Source of the DNA: Tritrichomonas musculus
Taxonomy: Eukaryota; Parabasalia; Tritrichomonadida; Tritrichomonadidae
Assembly: GCA_039105265.1 (NCBI GenBank)
Contig: JAPFFF010000020.1
Span: forward strand, 947,001-1,011,000
DNA: 64,000 nucleotides
Direction: 5' to 3'
Shown here: positions 8,706-18,464 of the stretch, in pieces
Layout: each line of letters begins with the position of its first letter
Position numbering within the stretch: position 1 is the stretch's first letter
The notes under the pieces: generated by a model
Told to the model about the DNA's origin: nothing
What the model saw: only the letters and a program-made list of their open reading frames with translations
The model's database searches: none
Made by a program: the position numbers and the translations under genes

Positions 8706-9710
8706 ATGGAATTACCACCAAGTGTTAACACTTTATATCCTAATCGAGATAATATAGTTAATGATGGTAATACACCTCTTCCAATCGAAACAGCCTACTT
8801 CCTTGAGGATGCTCAACATGATAAAGCTAAGTTTAATAGGTATTGGTTTAATTTCCCACCAGAATGGTCAACTGCAAACAAAGGGGAATCAATTGTTGGT
8901 GTTCGTTCAGCACATATCATTAAGAGAAGACGCAAATTAGAATTTAATGTGACTATATTTAAAGTACAAAAAGACTACTTTGTTTTACATGGAGGAAATA
9001 TAAACGACCCTATTTTAACTCAAGAACTACTTGATAAATTCTACCAGGACGATATCAAAGTAGAATATGAAAAAGAGCCTACTTGGAAATGGATAGCAAA
9101 TTTTGATGTTATTGATTGGGTGTCAGAGGAAGGGGACTTAAGAGGGTTCTTTGATGCTGTTAACACCGCGATGAAATCTTGGATAGCTATGCATGGACAA
9201 TATGGAAATGCATTTTCCCAAAATGATTCATTAATTGCATATCGAGATATACAAACAGATGGATATTATGATAAAGATGGTTTTCATGAAATTATATATA
9301 CCAAAAATAATGATAATATAGAGGAAGTTTCAAATCAATTTATCAATTTTTTCCAAATTGGTGATTGGAATGAGGACTTTGCAGATGTGTTTAATATAGG
9401 CACAGGAGCTTATCAAAATAACCCTAAGAAGTATTCAACTTTAAGTAAGAGGTTGGTATTTGATAATGTATGGGACAGACATCCATGTAAAATATATTCA
9501 TCTATTGGTGAACAAGCATTACATAACTATATTGGAGATAGTGATGTTGAATATAGTCCTATTAAGTACTTCAAGTTAAACTCAATGGATCAAAGGTTTT
9601 GGATAGACTTCTATAGTGATGCACATTATAATTGTCCAACCAAACTACCTCCTAAAGATTCATTTGTAATCGAAATGCAATTCCTTCAATACGATAAGAT
9701 GTTTATTTAA
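8706..9710 (+). CDS. Maverick capsid-type protein (probable minor/penton jelly-roll)
   Basis: 334 residues; shorter homologue of the 1,728-2,978 and 15,225-16,301 proteins, lacking most of their central coiled insertion. Conserved boxes: TAYFLEDA near residue 30, NRYWFNFPPEW near 43, GESIVGVRS near 60, DGYYD near 180, then VWDRHPCKIYSSIGEQ and KYFKLNSMDQRFWIDFYSDA near the C-terminus, ending EMQFLQYDKM. The C-terminal block resembles the 113-residue protein of the intact Maverick, supporting a shared capsid role. It lies 24 bp after the protease and 6 bp before the integrase. Confidence 0.55.
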   Translation: MELPPSVNTLYPNRDNIVNDGNTPLPIETAYFLEDAQHDKAKFNRYWFNFPPEWSTANKGESIVGVRSAHIIKRRRKLEFNVTIFKVQKDYFVLHGGNINDPILTQELLDKFYQDDIKVEYEKEPTWKWIANFDVIDWVSEEGDLRGFFDAVNTAMKSWIAMHGQYGNAFSQNDSLIAYRDIQTDGYYDKDGFHEIIYTKNNDNIEEVSNQFINFFQIGDWNEDFADVFNIGTGAYQNNPKKYSTLSKRLVFDNVWDRHPCKIYSSIGEQALHNYIGDSDVEYSPIKYFKLNSMDQRFWIDFYSDAHYNCPTKLPPKDSFVIEMQFLQYDKMFI

Positions 9711-9716
9711 AAATAA

Positions 9717-10871
9717 ATGAGTAAAGAAGAACCAAGCCCATATGAAAAATTATACAATAAAGCTAAATGGAAGACCTTGGACAAATACCTTAGCATGGCA
9801 AAACAAGAGAATCTAAATGAAGATGAAGCAAAGAAATACTTTGATGAAAGAGTAGTACATGATAAGAGAGTACCTAAAGCACAATTTATACCTATTGTAT
9901 CCAAACATCCTCATGGTTATCAAATGGATACCTTCATTAATAATAAAGAGGCAGGTGGGTTGAATTATCTAATGTTCATCAATATCAACACCAGAAAAGC
10001 ATATGCATATCCTATGAAATGTAAAGGATCAAGAGAAGTATTAACAGCACTTCATAAATTTGTTAATGATGTACCTCATGTATATTCGATAACAAGTGAT
10101 GAGGATGCAGCATATTTATCATCAACAGTCTTAGACTTCATGAGAGAGAAGAACATAAAATACCGAACAACAACTGAGAATAACCATAATGTACTTGGCA
10201 TTATTAATAGGTTTATGAGAACCATAAGAGATGCTATTGGTGAAAATAGGTTTATTCAACCAAAGGAGATGCATGATTTGGTAAACATATATAACAACTC
10301 TCCTCATAGGTCTTTAGATAATAAAGCACCTAATGATATTACTCCAGAGGATGAAATAAAGTACATACAAAAGAATGCACGCATTAATCCATACCATTTT
10401 AATCCAGGTGAGAAGGTCAGGTTAGTACTTGAAAAAGAACCATTTGGTAAAAGAAGAAGTAATTTGTCCAATGAGTCTTATATAGTTGACTCACAAAAAG
10501 GTAACCAGTTTGTGGTCAAGTCCAAAGATGGTTCAACAAGTTCATTCCCTGGATATAGGTTGTTAAGGACAAGAGACAAAAGGATTAAAGTAGCTGAAAG
10601 ACTAAATGAAGGTAAAGAAGGTATTATTGAAAAAATATATAACTTTGATGAAGATACTGGTAAGTATGATTTAAAATGGGAAGGAGTCGAAGGTGATGAT
10701 ACCTTTGCTAGACAAACTATTAGAGATGTAAGGAGAGGTAATCCATTAGTACTTGGTACAGCAGAAAGACAATATTGGTTGGAACAAAAGAAAAATTATG
10801 AACGACAAATTAAAGCAGGGCAAAAGGTTGAGGGCAAACCAATACCAGATAAAATTATGAAATACATTTAA
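9717..10871 (+). CDS. Maverick retroviral-type integrase
   Basis: 384 residues. Core: HGYQMDTFINN (~residue 65), SITSDEDAAYL (~125), LGIINRFMRTIRDAIG (~163-178), then NNSPHRSLD. SH3-like tail: GEKVRLVLEKEPFGKRRSNLSNESYIVD, followed by a second small beta-rich segment (GIIEKIYNFDEDTGKYDLKW), suggestive of a chromo/Tudor-like barrel. The same two C-terminal segments occur in the X1 integrase. Start codon lies 6 bases past the capsid-type stop with the leader AAAATAAATG. Confidence 0.88.
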   Translation: MSKEEPSPYEKLYNKAKWKTLDKYLSMAKQENLNEDEAKKYFDERVVHDKRVPKAQFIPIVSKHPHGYQMDTFINNKEAGGLNYLMFININTRKAYAYPMKCKGSREVLTALHKFVNDVPHVYSITSDEDAAYLSSTVLDFMREKNIKYRTTTENNHNVLGIINRFMRTIRDAIGENRFIQPKEMHDLVNIYNNSPHRSLDNKAPNDITPEDEIKYIQKNARINPYHFNPGEKVRLVLEKEPFGKRRSNLSNESYIVDSQKGNQFVVKSKDGSTSSFPGYRLLRTRDKRIKVAERLNEGKEGIIEKIYNFDEDTGKYDLKWEGVEGDDTFARQTIRDVRRGNPLVLGTAERQYWLEQKKNYERQIKAGQKVEGKPIPDKIMKYI

Positions 10872-10881
10872 AAATTTGTAA

Positions 10882-11748
10882 ATGGATGAACCCCCAAGTG
10901 CAGAACTCATAAATAAAGTAGAAACATTGATTAAAGAAACCTTACGGAAGAACATGAAAGAGATAGATGGTGCTTTGATTAAACCATTATCACCTGATTA
11001 TCCTTTTAGTACAAATGGTATATACTTTTTAATTGGTAAACCAGGTGCTGGTAAAAGTTTTTGGATATGGAGACATATTATGATAACAGAGAGGTTGTTT
11101 AAACATCCATACTACCAAAAGATAATATTTTGCTCAAGCTCTGGTAAAATGGATAAAACAGCTGAAACACTTAATAAACAGATACAATCAAGAATCGATT
11201 ATGTAAAGGAAAGAGAATTAATGAGTTATCTTAAAAGACATCTTCGAAGAAAGATAAAGTATTATGCTATTGTCAAATATGTATTATCTCGAATGAAAGA
11301 GACCAATGACGAAATGAGGAGGCTCATTGAGAAGCATCATTTAAATGAGCTCAATGATAAAATAATTTATATAGCCAATAAGTTAGTCAAGTATGAAACA
11401 TCATCATATCCATATAACACATTATTGATACTAGATGATTGTGCAGGTAGTGATTTATTAAAGAATGGTAATAGTGAATTTATCAAGTTGTTAACCAAGA
11501 CAAGACACTATAATTTAACATGTATCATGGCTATCCAAACTATTCGATTTGTTCATATGAATGCGAAAAGGTTAGCAACAGATATCATATGTTATACAGG
11601 ATATAGTGAGGAAGATTTTACTAGCTTGTTGCAACAAACTAATAACTCATTAAATACTAAGCAGACAGTAGCTGAATACTTACAACATAAAGAACCACAT
11701 GAGAAGTTCGTAATGAATATTACGGCATCTAAGTACTATTTCGAATAA
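10882..11748 (+). CDS. Maverick A32/HerA-FtsK-type packaging ATPase
   Basis: 288 residues. Walker A GKPGAGKS near residues 52-59 after the strand IYFLI; Walker B LLILDDCAGSD near 180; a sensor-like segment TKTRHYNLTCIMAIQTIRF follows, with the Gln typical of this ATPase class. It is full length relative to the 277-residue ATPase at 46,639-47,472. It sits 10 bp after the integrase and 17 bp before the next gene, so the plus arm may be one transcription unit or a row of very short promoters. Confidence 0.88.
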   Translation: MDEPPSAELINKVETLIKETLRKNMKEIDGALIKPLSPDYPFSTNGIYFLIGKPGAGKSFWIWRHIMITERLFKHPYYQKIIFCSSSGKMDKTAETLNKQIQSRIDYVKERELMSYLKRHLRRKIKYYAIVKYVLSRMKETNDEMRRLIEKHHLNELNDKIIYIANKLVKYETSSYPYNTLLILDDCAGSDLLKNGNSEFIKLLTKTRHYNLTCIMAIQTIRFVHMNAKRLATDIICYTGYSEEDFTSLLQQTNNSLNTKQTVAEYLQHKEPHEKFVMNITASKYYFE

Positions 11749-11765
11749 TTTTTTATTTTTTAAAA

Positions 11766-12239
11766 ATGGGAATTCAACGTCATTCAGTAGAAGATTATTG
11801 GAAGCCAAATTATTCCAAAAAGCAACAATTTTCTCCATGGCAAGAGATAATAAAAGGAGGAGTAGGACTAGGCGGTAAGATATTAATGGGAGCAGCAGAT
11901 AGTGTTTCGGGAGGTCTTGCAAGTAAACTATTAGATGCTTCAGCAGGTGGATTAACCAAGCATGCTGGTGTTATTGGTAAAGTTGCGAGAGGTCTTGGTG
12001 AAAGCTTCTTGAGCGATAGTACAAGAAATAAATTAGCAAATATAGCCGACACAGCATTAAAGTATGTACCTGAAGGAAATGTGAAAACTGCCTTATCATC
12101 AATTAATAAATCTGCAAAAGGTGAATCAGTTGAATCAATTAAAGCACCTCTTGAAAAATCAGCAAATATACCGAAACCAGAGAAACCATTTCAAGAACAT
12201 GATTTTAGTACAAACCATCATTCAAGAACCTACATCTAA
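11766..12239 (+). CDS. Gly/Ala-rich small Maverick protein
   Basis: 157 residues; no catalytic motif. Residues 28-65 are rich in Gly, Ala, Leu (GGVGLGGKILMGAAD, GGLASKLLDASAGG), suggesting an amphipathic or membrane-active helix; the tail is Ser/Lys/Pro-rich. By position after the ATPase and by composition it may be the counterpart of the small MAFGSW-type proteins of the intact Maverick, possibly analogous to adenovirus minor core or lytic proteins. Function is inferred only. Confidence 0.6.
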   Translation: MGIQRHSVEDYWKPNYSKKQQFSPWQEIIKGGVGLGGKILMGAADSVSGGLASKLLDASAGGLTKHAGVIGKVARGLGESFLSDSTRNKLANIADTALKYVPEGNVKTALSSINKSAKGESVESIKAPLEKSANIPKPEKPFQEHDFSTNHHSRTYI

Positions 12240-12286
12240 TGAAAACTCAAAAAAACTAAATTTTTGGACTTTTTGTTTATTTTTAA

Positions 12287-12472
12287 ATGTCAAAACATCT
12301 AACAGGTTCTAAGAGACTTGCAGTTATTCATAAATGGTTGAATGGAAGGGATGACCCAGATTGGGAAGTTTTACCTACGAAAACCAAAGACAAGTATATT
12401 GTAAAACAGCGAAAAACTCCAATAACTCGAGAATATCAAGAAAACTCAGAAAGTGAATATAATGAGCTTGTT
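12287..12472 (+). CDS. Small Maverick ORF at the broken edge
   Basis: Begins MSKHLTGSKRLAVIHKWLNG; lysine-rich, unrecognised. The leader TTTATTTTTAAATG resembles those of its upstream neighbours. Near 12,472 the sequence changes into the ankyrin-array repeat, so this marks the right limit of fragment Y. It is a relic. Confidence 0.45.
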
Positions 12473-13440
12473 ATTAATAAGACAAGAAGGCATTGATATC
12501 AACATTCAAGACATTTTAAATCAAAACATTCATGATATTCAAATCTAACTTTTTTCATAAGATTGAAAACTTGAATTATTTATGGAATTTAACTCGAACA
12601 TTTAATAGAACAGCGTTGATTCTTTCTGCAAGAGAAGGCCATAAAGAAATTGTTGAACTATTAATAAGACAAGAAGGCATTGATATCAACATTCAAGACA
12701 TTTTAAATCAAAACATTCATTTTATTCAAATCTAACTTTTTTCATAAGATTGAAAAATTGAATTATTTATGGAATTTAACTCGAACATTTAATAGGACGG
12801 CGTTGATTCTTGCTGCATATAAAGGCCATAAAGAAATTGTTGAACTATTAATAAGACAAGAAGGCATTGATATCAACATTCAAAACATTTTAAATCAAAA
12901 CATTCATGAAATTCAAATCTAACTTTTTTTATTATATTGCAAACTTGAATTATTTATGGAATTTAACTCGAACATTTAATAGGACGGCGTTGATTCTTGC
13001 TGCATATAAAGGCCATAAAGAAATTGTTGAACTATTAATAAGACAAGAAGGCATTGATATCAACATTCAAAACATTTTAAATCAAAACATTCATGAAATT
13101 CAAATCTAACTTTTTTGATTATATTTCAAACTTGAATTATTTATGGAATTTAACTCGAACATTTAATGATACGGCATTGATTTATGCTGCAAGAGAAGGC
13201 AATAAAGAAATTGTTGAACTATTAATAAGACAAGAAGGCATTGATATCAACAAGAAAAACATTTTAAATCAAAACATTCATGATATTCAAATCTAACTTT
13301 TTTCATTATGTTGAAAAATTGAATGATTTATGGAATTTTGAAATAATTTTTTTTTTTACAAAACGGCCATTGACTTTGCAAGAGAAAAAAATCATCGAGA
13401 AATTGTTGATCTTTTATCTAAATGACCGATCAAAGCAAAA
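12473..13440 (+). pseudogene. Decayed ankyrin-repeat array (187-bp units)
   Basis: Four full 187-bp tandem units plus a partial unit and a terminal unit. Each can be read as NLNYLWNLTRTFN-TALI-AAREGHKEIVELL-RQEGIDIN, an ankyrin repeat with a trichomonad-specific lead-in, then ends in a stop. Because 187 is not a multiple of 3, successive units cannot be one frame: this is tandem amplification of a gene fragment rather than a working repeat protein. The array closes with TAIDFAREKNHREIVDLLSK and a stop at 13,422-13,424, the authentic gene end. It is oriented opposite to the related array at 22 kb. Confidence 0.75.
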
Positions 13441-13809
13441 CCCTAAGGCGAGTAATTGAAGTCTTAATGATTAATAAAATTAATTACTACATTACAATTA
13501 AAATTATATTTTAATCTTTAATAGAATAATATTTTTATATGATATTATTGAGCCTTTTTATTCAGGAACAGGATGACATAGATTTTGAACTTTCTTTGCA
13601 AAGATGTTCTCAGTCCATATCTTGGATATATAAGTTGTTATTTCCTACCAAAGATGGATATACCAGCTGAATTTCTGATATTTAGAAATGCTGAACATTT
13701 TTTTTTTCTGTGAAGTTCATATTTTGAGGTTCTTGAAATTGAACTGTGATTTTTTCCTACAGATATTTCACTATTTAAGTTTCAGATTATTAATTGCAAT
13801 GATAATAAT

Positions 13810-13842
<33 letters not shown>
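13441..13842 (+). repeat. 3' flank of ankyrin gene, copy A, with poly-T
   Basis: About 370 bp following the ankyrin stop; the same sequence recurs at 14,765-15,190 (plus) and 21,600-22,005 (minus). It includes a conserved segment with AACAGGATGACATAG and CTGAATTTCTGATATT. It ends in a 31-base T run (13,812-13,842) at a spot where copy B has only a short T stretch. No ORF. Confidence 0.7.
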
Positions 13843-13848
<6 letters not shown>

Positions 13849-13923
13849 TGAATAACTTCCATTGAATTTACCAATGTTCTCATTGTTAAGTAAATATAAT
13901 TTATCATTTTTATTATTAATAAT

Positions 13924-14361
13924 TTGAAGGAAGAGTTCAATATTGAGAGAATTTTGATTGCACGATTACCACCTATTTCTGTTGTTCAGAATCAATCATT
14001 AGTTGAGTTAATGATAGGTCAATTTGAGTCAAAAACATTTAAAAATACGACACCTTTAAAAGTGCATATTACTTATAATCCTAGCCAATTTATAACTTTC
14101 AATAAAAATTGGCAGATCCAATTTATCAATTATTCTACTTCTAAACTTTTTGGACTATCTAGAGAACAACTTTATCAATCTAATTTATTATCAATCATTA
14201 ATTCAAGTGATTTCTATTTGATAAAAGAAAAACGCAAAAGAAACAATGGATTTAAAGAGATTCAAAAATCAAAGGAAAATAATTTCAGCAGCATCATTGA
14301 TAACTATAATGATAACCAAAATCTATTAGCTCTTGAATCATTGTTATTAAAGAAAAGATAA
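13924..14361 (+). pseudogene. PAS-like fragment of a trichomonad nucleotide cyclase-type protein
   Basis: 145-residue open frame without a trustworthy start codon. The segment FITFNKNWQIQFINYSTSKL then FGLSREQLYQSNL reads like a PAS domain (beta-strand, then FGYS-like helix), as in the large PAS-containing adenylate/guanylate cyclases of trichomonads. Coding-like sequence continues to about 14,520 in another frame (PYKITIVDIKNDGTKLILSE). It is wedged between two ankyrin 3' copies. Probably a host gene scrap moved by rearrangement. Confidence 0.4.
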
Positions 14362-14540
14362 CGATAGCATTGACCTGAATAAAAATGATGATAATGACCA
14401 AATATCTACACAAAAAATCGACCTTTTCAAAGAACCTTACAAGATCACAATTGTTGACATTAAAAATGATGGTACAAAATTAATTTTGTCTGAAGTTTTA
14501 ACTTATTTACCTGGTCCAGATGAGTTATGATTCGTTCTTC

Positions 14541-15190
14541 AATAAAGAAATTGTTGAACTATTACTAAAACAAGAAGGCATTGAAATCAACAAGAAAAAC
14601 ATTTTAAATCAAAACATTCATAAAATTCAAATCTAACTTTTTTCATGATGTTGAAAAATTGAATGATTTATGGAATTTTGGAAATAATTTTTTTACAAAA
14701 CGGCCATTGACTTTGCAAGAGAAAAAAATCATCGAGAAATTGTTGATCTTTTATCTAAATGACCGATCAAAGCAAAACCCTAAGGCGAGTAATTGAAGTC
14801 TTAATGATTCATAAAATTAATTACTACATTACAATCAAAATTATATTTTAGTTTTTAATATAATAGTATTTTTATGATATTATTGAGCCTTTTTATTCAG
14901 GAACAGGATGACATAGATTTTGAACTTTCTTTGCAAAGATGTTCTCAGTCTATATCTTGGAAATTTAATTTGTTATTTCCTACCAAAGATGGATATACCA
15001 GCTGAATTTCTGATATTTAGAAATGCTGAACATTTTTTTTTTCCTGTGAAGTTCATATTTTGAGGTTCTTGAAATTGAACTGTGATTTTTTCTACAATGA
15101 TTTCACTATTTAAGTATCAGATTTGTAAATGTTATTATAATAATAATGCTTATCTTTTTTACTTTTTGAATAACTTTCATTGAATTTACC
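14541..15190 (+). pseudogene. Ankyrin gene 3' end, copy B
   Basis: One partial 187-bp ankyrin unit (KEIVELLLKQEGIEIN), the terminal unit ending IVDLLSK and stop at 14,759-14,761, then the shared 3' flank to about 15,190. No upstream half is present. Together with copy A and the gene at 22-24 kb this shows at least three versions of one locus within 11 kb. Confidence 0.7.
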
Positions 15191-15224
15191 AATGAATAAT
15201 TATGTCATCAAAAAGTTTCCGTTT

Positions 15225-16301
15225 TCAATACTTTTTGAATATGAAATTTTGAATGAAAAATGAAAATTGGACTACTCCCTTAAATATATCAGCAAAATCA
15301 GTATTCTTATAGTTAGAATCTGTTCTATCACTTTCTCTAAAATTAATCTTGAAATCAACATAGTATAGACCTAATTCGACAAAATCATTTTCCCCTGGTA
15401 TTGGTTTTGGTGTAGGTGTTGGTGTTGGTGTAGGTGTTGGTGTTGGTGTTGGATAATCGGTTATCTCTGGTGCCATATATATAAATGATGGTTTGGAAAT
15501 TGTATTCTTTTCTAAGTTCTGTGGTGAAAAAATGGTTTCAATAAATGCTTTCTCATCATAATCATAATATCCATCCATTTGAAAATCGCTTCGGCTTCTA
15601 TCAATCTTATCTTGGTGAAAGAGGGGAATAATCTTTTCTTTATGCTCTTTAAACCAATTATCGATTTTTGTTTGATATTCTTGATACTTTTCTCGGGCAT
15701 TAAATAGAAATGTTAACACATCTTCCACAAAATAAAAACGTCCAAATAATGGATTGATATATTCCTTTCTTATATTTACATATTGTTCATATATTGTTTT
15801 TAGGTCATCAGTTGTTATTTTATATTCATTTTTATTAATTTCATTAAATTCCTTAAATTTTTCATCTAATTGGTTATTTATATCTTCAAATATTTTTCTC
15901 ATATCATTATCAGTCGATAACCAAGATATAACATGGATTGTTAATTCTATTTTTGATTTTTCTGGTAATTTGTCATATATTTCGTCATTATTTATTTCTT
16001 TATCTTTATCTTTTGCCTTTTCTTCCTTTGCCTTTTCTTCCTTTGCCTTTAGTTCATCAAAGTCCTTCCTCAAATATTTTCGAATTCTAAAATCAAATTC
16101 TAATTTTCTTCTTCGAGCCATTAAATAAATACTTCTCACGCCTACAATTGATTCCCCTCTATTCGAGGTACACCATTCTTGAGGAAAATTAAAGTAATAT
16201 CGATTAGGTTTGCTTGGGTCTTGTTCTCCATCTTCTAAAAAGTAAGCATATTCAATTGGTATAGGTGTTTGTTCTTCTGTCGGATTAAGTGTTGGATACA
16301 T
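15225..16301 (-). CDS. Maverick capsid-type protein, X family
   Basis: Open frame of about 358 residues from the Met of MYPTLNPTEEQTPIP; three further residues are possible upstream. It shares YFLEDGEQD, NRYYFNFPQEW, SNRGESIVGVRS and DGYYDYDEKAF with the X1 protein. Distinctive: a triple AKEEK/KDKDKE lysine-glutamate repeat near residue 85-100 and a Thr-Pro dipeptide repeat (about 7 units, encoded near 15,405-15,452) before the C-terminal part. Relic of a broken element. Confidence 0.6.
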   Translation of the reverse strand: MYPTLNPTEEQTPIPIEYAYFLEDGEQDPSKPNRYYFNFPQEWCTSNRGESIVGVRSIYLMARRRKLEFDFRIRKYLRKDFDELKAKEEKAKEEKAKDKDKEINNDEIYDKLPEKSKIELTIHVISWLSTDNDMRKIFEDINNQLDEKFKEFNEINKNEYKITTDDLKTIYEQYVNIRKEYINPLFGRFYFVEDVLTFLFNAREKYQEYQTKIDNWFKEHKEKIIPLFHQDKIDRSRSDFQMDGYYDYDEKAFIETIFSPQNLEKNTISKPSFIYMAPEITDYPTPTPTPTPTPTPTPKPIPGENDFVELGLYYVDFKINFRESDRTDSNYKNTDFADIFKGVVQFSFFIQNFIFKKY

Positions 16302-16344
16302 TTTAATCATAATAAAACTCCTATATATAATATTTTTTCGGGTG

Positions 16345-16567
16345 TAGTGTTGTATAAAAAATTAATAGAAATATTGAAAAACGACAATGTACTTGAACTT
16401 GAGGGACGGGGGTGGGAAGTTAGTGAAAAAAGAGGCTGTGTACTTACGATAGGTTTTTCAGTAGGTATTTGGCCGGAAGCTGAGGCCCAAGCGAGGGTGT
16501 ACCTGAGCTTGGTGGCGAGCAGTGTAGGCTGTGGTGAAGTATGAGACACCGCCTATACTTAACTACT
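16345..16567 (+). repeat. 223-bp dispersed repeat, copy 2
   Basis: Same length and ends as copy 1 at 4,468-4,690. Lies 44 bases upstream of the start of the X2 capsid-type gene. The right end is flanked by the (CAA/CAT) satellite rather than Maverick sequence, which supports this position being a true element edge. Confidence 0.75.
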
Positions 16568-17065
16568 GCAATCAATAACATTAACACCAACTTTTAACAT
16601 CAGCATCTATCAACATTATTAGTATCAACAACAACAACAGCAGCATTAACATTATTAATATCATTTATCATCAGCATCAGCATCAGCATCAACAACATTA
16701 AACAACAGGCATCATCTATCAACATTATTAATATCAACAACAACAACAACAACAGCATCTATCAACATTATTTGGCATCAATAACAACATTAATTATTAA
16801 TATTATCAACAACATAAATATATTTTTATTAATATCATCATCAACAACATGTATCATTTACAACAACGGTATCAACATCAGTATTAAAATTATTTAGCAT
16901 CATCAACAACAACATTTATTATTAATATCATTAACAACATTAATCGTCAGTATCATCTATCAACATCAGCATTAACAGCATCACCATCATTTATCAACAA
17001 CATCACCTATCAGTATAATCATTTACCAACATCGTTTATCATCATCTATTAACAACACCCAAAAA
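16568..17065 (+). repeat. Imperfect trinucleotide satellite (AAC/ATC/ATT)
   Basis: About 500 bp of AACAAC, ATCAAC, CATCAG and TATTAAT words keeping a 3-base rhythm with drift. No stable ORF. Possibly a decayed microsatellite. Confidence 0.85.
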
Positions 17066-18456
17066 TAATGTTAAAAGTTTTGTTCTCAACACCAATCTAT
17101 TCGTCCAATAATATTAAACCCAGCAATCATGTTCATTCAATACTATCACTCGTTTCATTTAATTCGTTTAATTCATTCACTCGTTTCATTTCGTTCATTC
17201 TATTCGTTCAAAACCAGCACTCAATTTATATCAATTGCATTAAGGTTAAGAACACGAGGGTTAAATCTAACTCTATTTTTCTAACCTTATTGCTTTCAAT
17301 TCATTTATTCATTCCAGTCAATTCATTTAATTTCTAAATAATCAAATAAGAGGCTAAATACATTAACTAGAAATATCGATAATTAGGTTCAATACTATCA
17401 TTCAATTCGTTCAATAACACTTGCAATAACATTGACAAAAAGGTCAATTCATTCGTTTCATTCAATACCAATAATTAGATTCAATTCACAACAAGAAAGA
17501 ATGGGACAATTCATTTATTCATTTAATTCGTTTCACTCGTTTCATTCAGTTCATTTATTCGTTTCATTCATTCAATTTGTTCAATAATATCACAACAAGG
17601 TCAATCCGTTCACTCGTTTCATTCAATTCCATTTCTAAATACTAAGGTGAATTGTATTAAAGGTGAACAGGTGAATTGTCACTATATTTTTGTCACCTCT
17701 GCTTTCATTTAAACAACCACTATATGCTCCTAGAAAATGGAGTGAACAGATGACCAATTCAAACAATTTCTAAATAATCAAATAAGAGGCCAAATAAGAG
17801 GTCAAATGCATTCGTTCGTTTAATTCGTTCATTCAATTCATTCTATTCAATCTATTCGTTCGTTCAAAACCAGCACTCAATTTATGGAATATGCATTAAT
17901 GTATTAATAGGTTAGATCTAACCCTATTTTTCTAACCCTTATTGCTTCCGGTCAATTCATTTATATATTCTCAATAAGGTCATTTCAGTTTGTTTAATAG
18001 TGTAGTTAATATATTCGACATCATTCATTCAATTTGTTCAATAAGGTCATTTCAGTTCATTAATTTGCTTAATACTATCAGTCATTCAATTCATTAAATA
18101 TTATCATTCAATTCGTTCAATAACATTCACAACAAGATCGCTTCATTCAATTCCGTTTCTAAATACTAAGGTGAATTGTCACCTCTGCTTTCATTTAATA
18201 GCCACAACATGAAACAGAGAAATATGCTTCTAGAAAAATGGAATGGACAGAGGACCAATCAAATGCATCCGTTCGTTTAATTTGTTCAATCAATTTGTTC
18301 ATTCATTCATTCTATTCGTTCAAATAATAAGGTCAATTAAGAGGCCAATTTATGTCAATTGCATTAAGGTGAAGAGAACGAGGGTTAGATTTAACCCTAT
18401 TTTTCTAACCTTATTGCTTCCGGTCAATTCGTTCAATTCCATTCAATTCGTTTAAT
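17066..18456 (+). repeat. TTCA/TTCG-rich higher-order satellite, left part
   Basis: Runs of TTCATTCAATTCGTTCA-type words interspersed with recurring longer modules: one containing GGTGAATTGTCACCTCTGC, one containing CTATTTTTCTAACC, one containing CAACATGAAACAGA. The modules recur in shuffled order at irregular intervals, so this is a decayed higher-order repeat. The short ORFs in it are by-products. Confidence 0.8.
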
Positions 18457-18464
18457 AGTGTAGT

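Larger units (their letters stand above)
4691..12472. mobile_element. Maverick/Polinton fragment Y (broken)
   Basis: Two divergent arms around a 330-bp gap at 7,696-8,027: polymerase on minus, and protease, capsid-type protein, integrase, ATPase and two small genes on plus. Seen: gene content and tight spacing (5-50 bp). Inferred: one element, because each Maverick normally has one polymerase and one virion block. The left side is occupied by fragment X1 and the right side passes directly into ankyrin repeats with no terminal repeat. Old and broken, with at least two element-level breaks. Confidence 0.6.
15225..16567 (-). mobile_element. Maverick/Polinton fragment X2 (broken)
   Basis: One capsid-type gene plus the second 223-bp repeat. 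Same family as X1, because the capsid-type N-terminus is far closer to the X1 protein than to the Y protein. No integrase, polymerase or ATPase accompanies it. Old and broken; both element-level ends are unresolved, although the right edge at 16,567 meets satellite DNA cleanly. Confidence 0.6.

Noticed and set aside
15754-16128. 124-residue plus-strand ORF
   Set aside because: Ser/Leu/Phe-rich antisense of the Lys/Glu/Asp-rich capsid-type gene.
16269-16549. ORFs of 80 and 91 residues on both strands
   Set aside because: They lie in the 223-bp repeat and have no protein-like composition or homologue.
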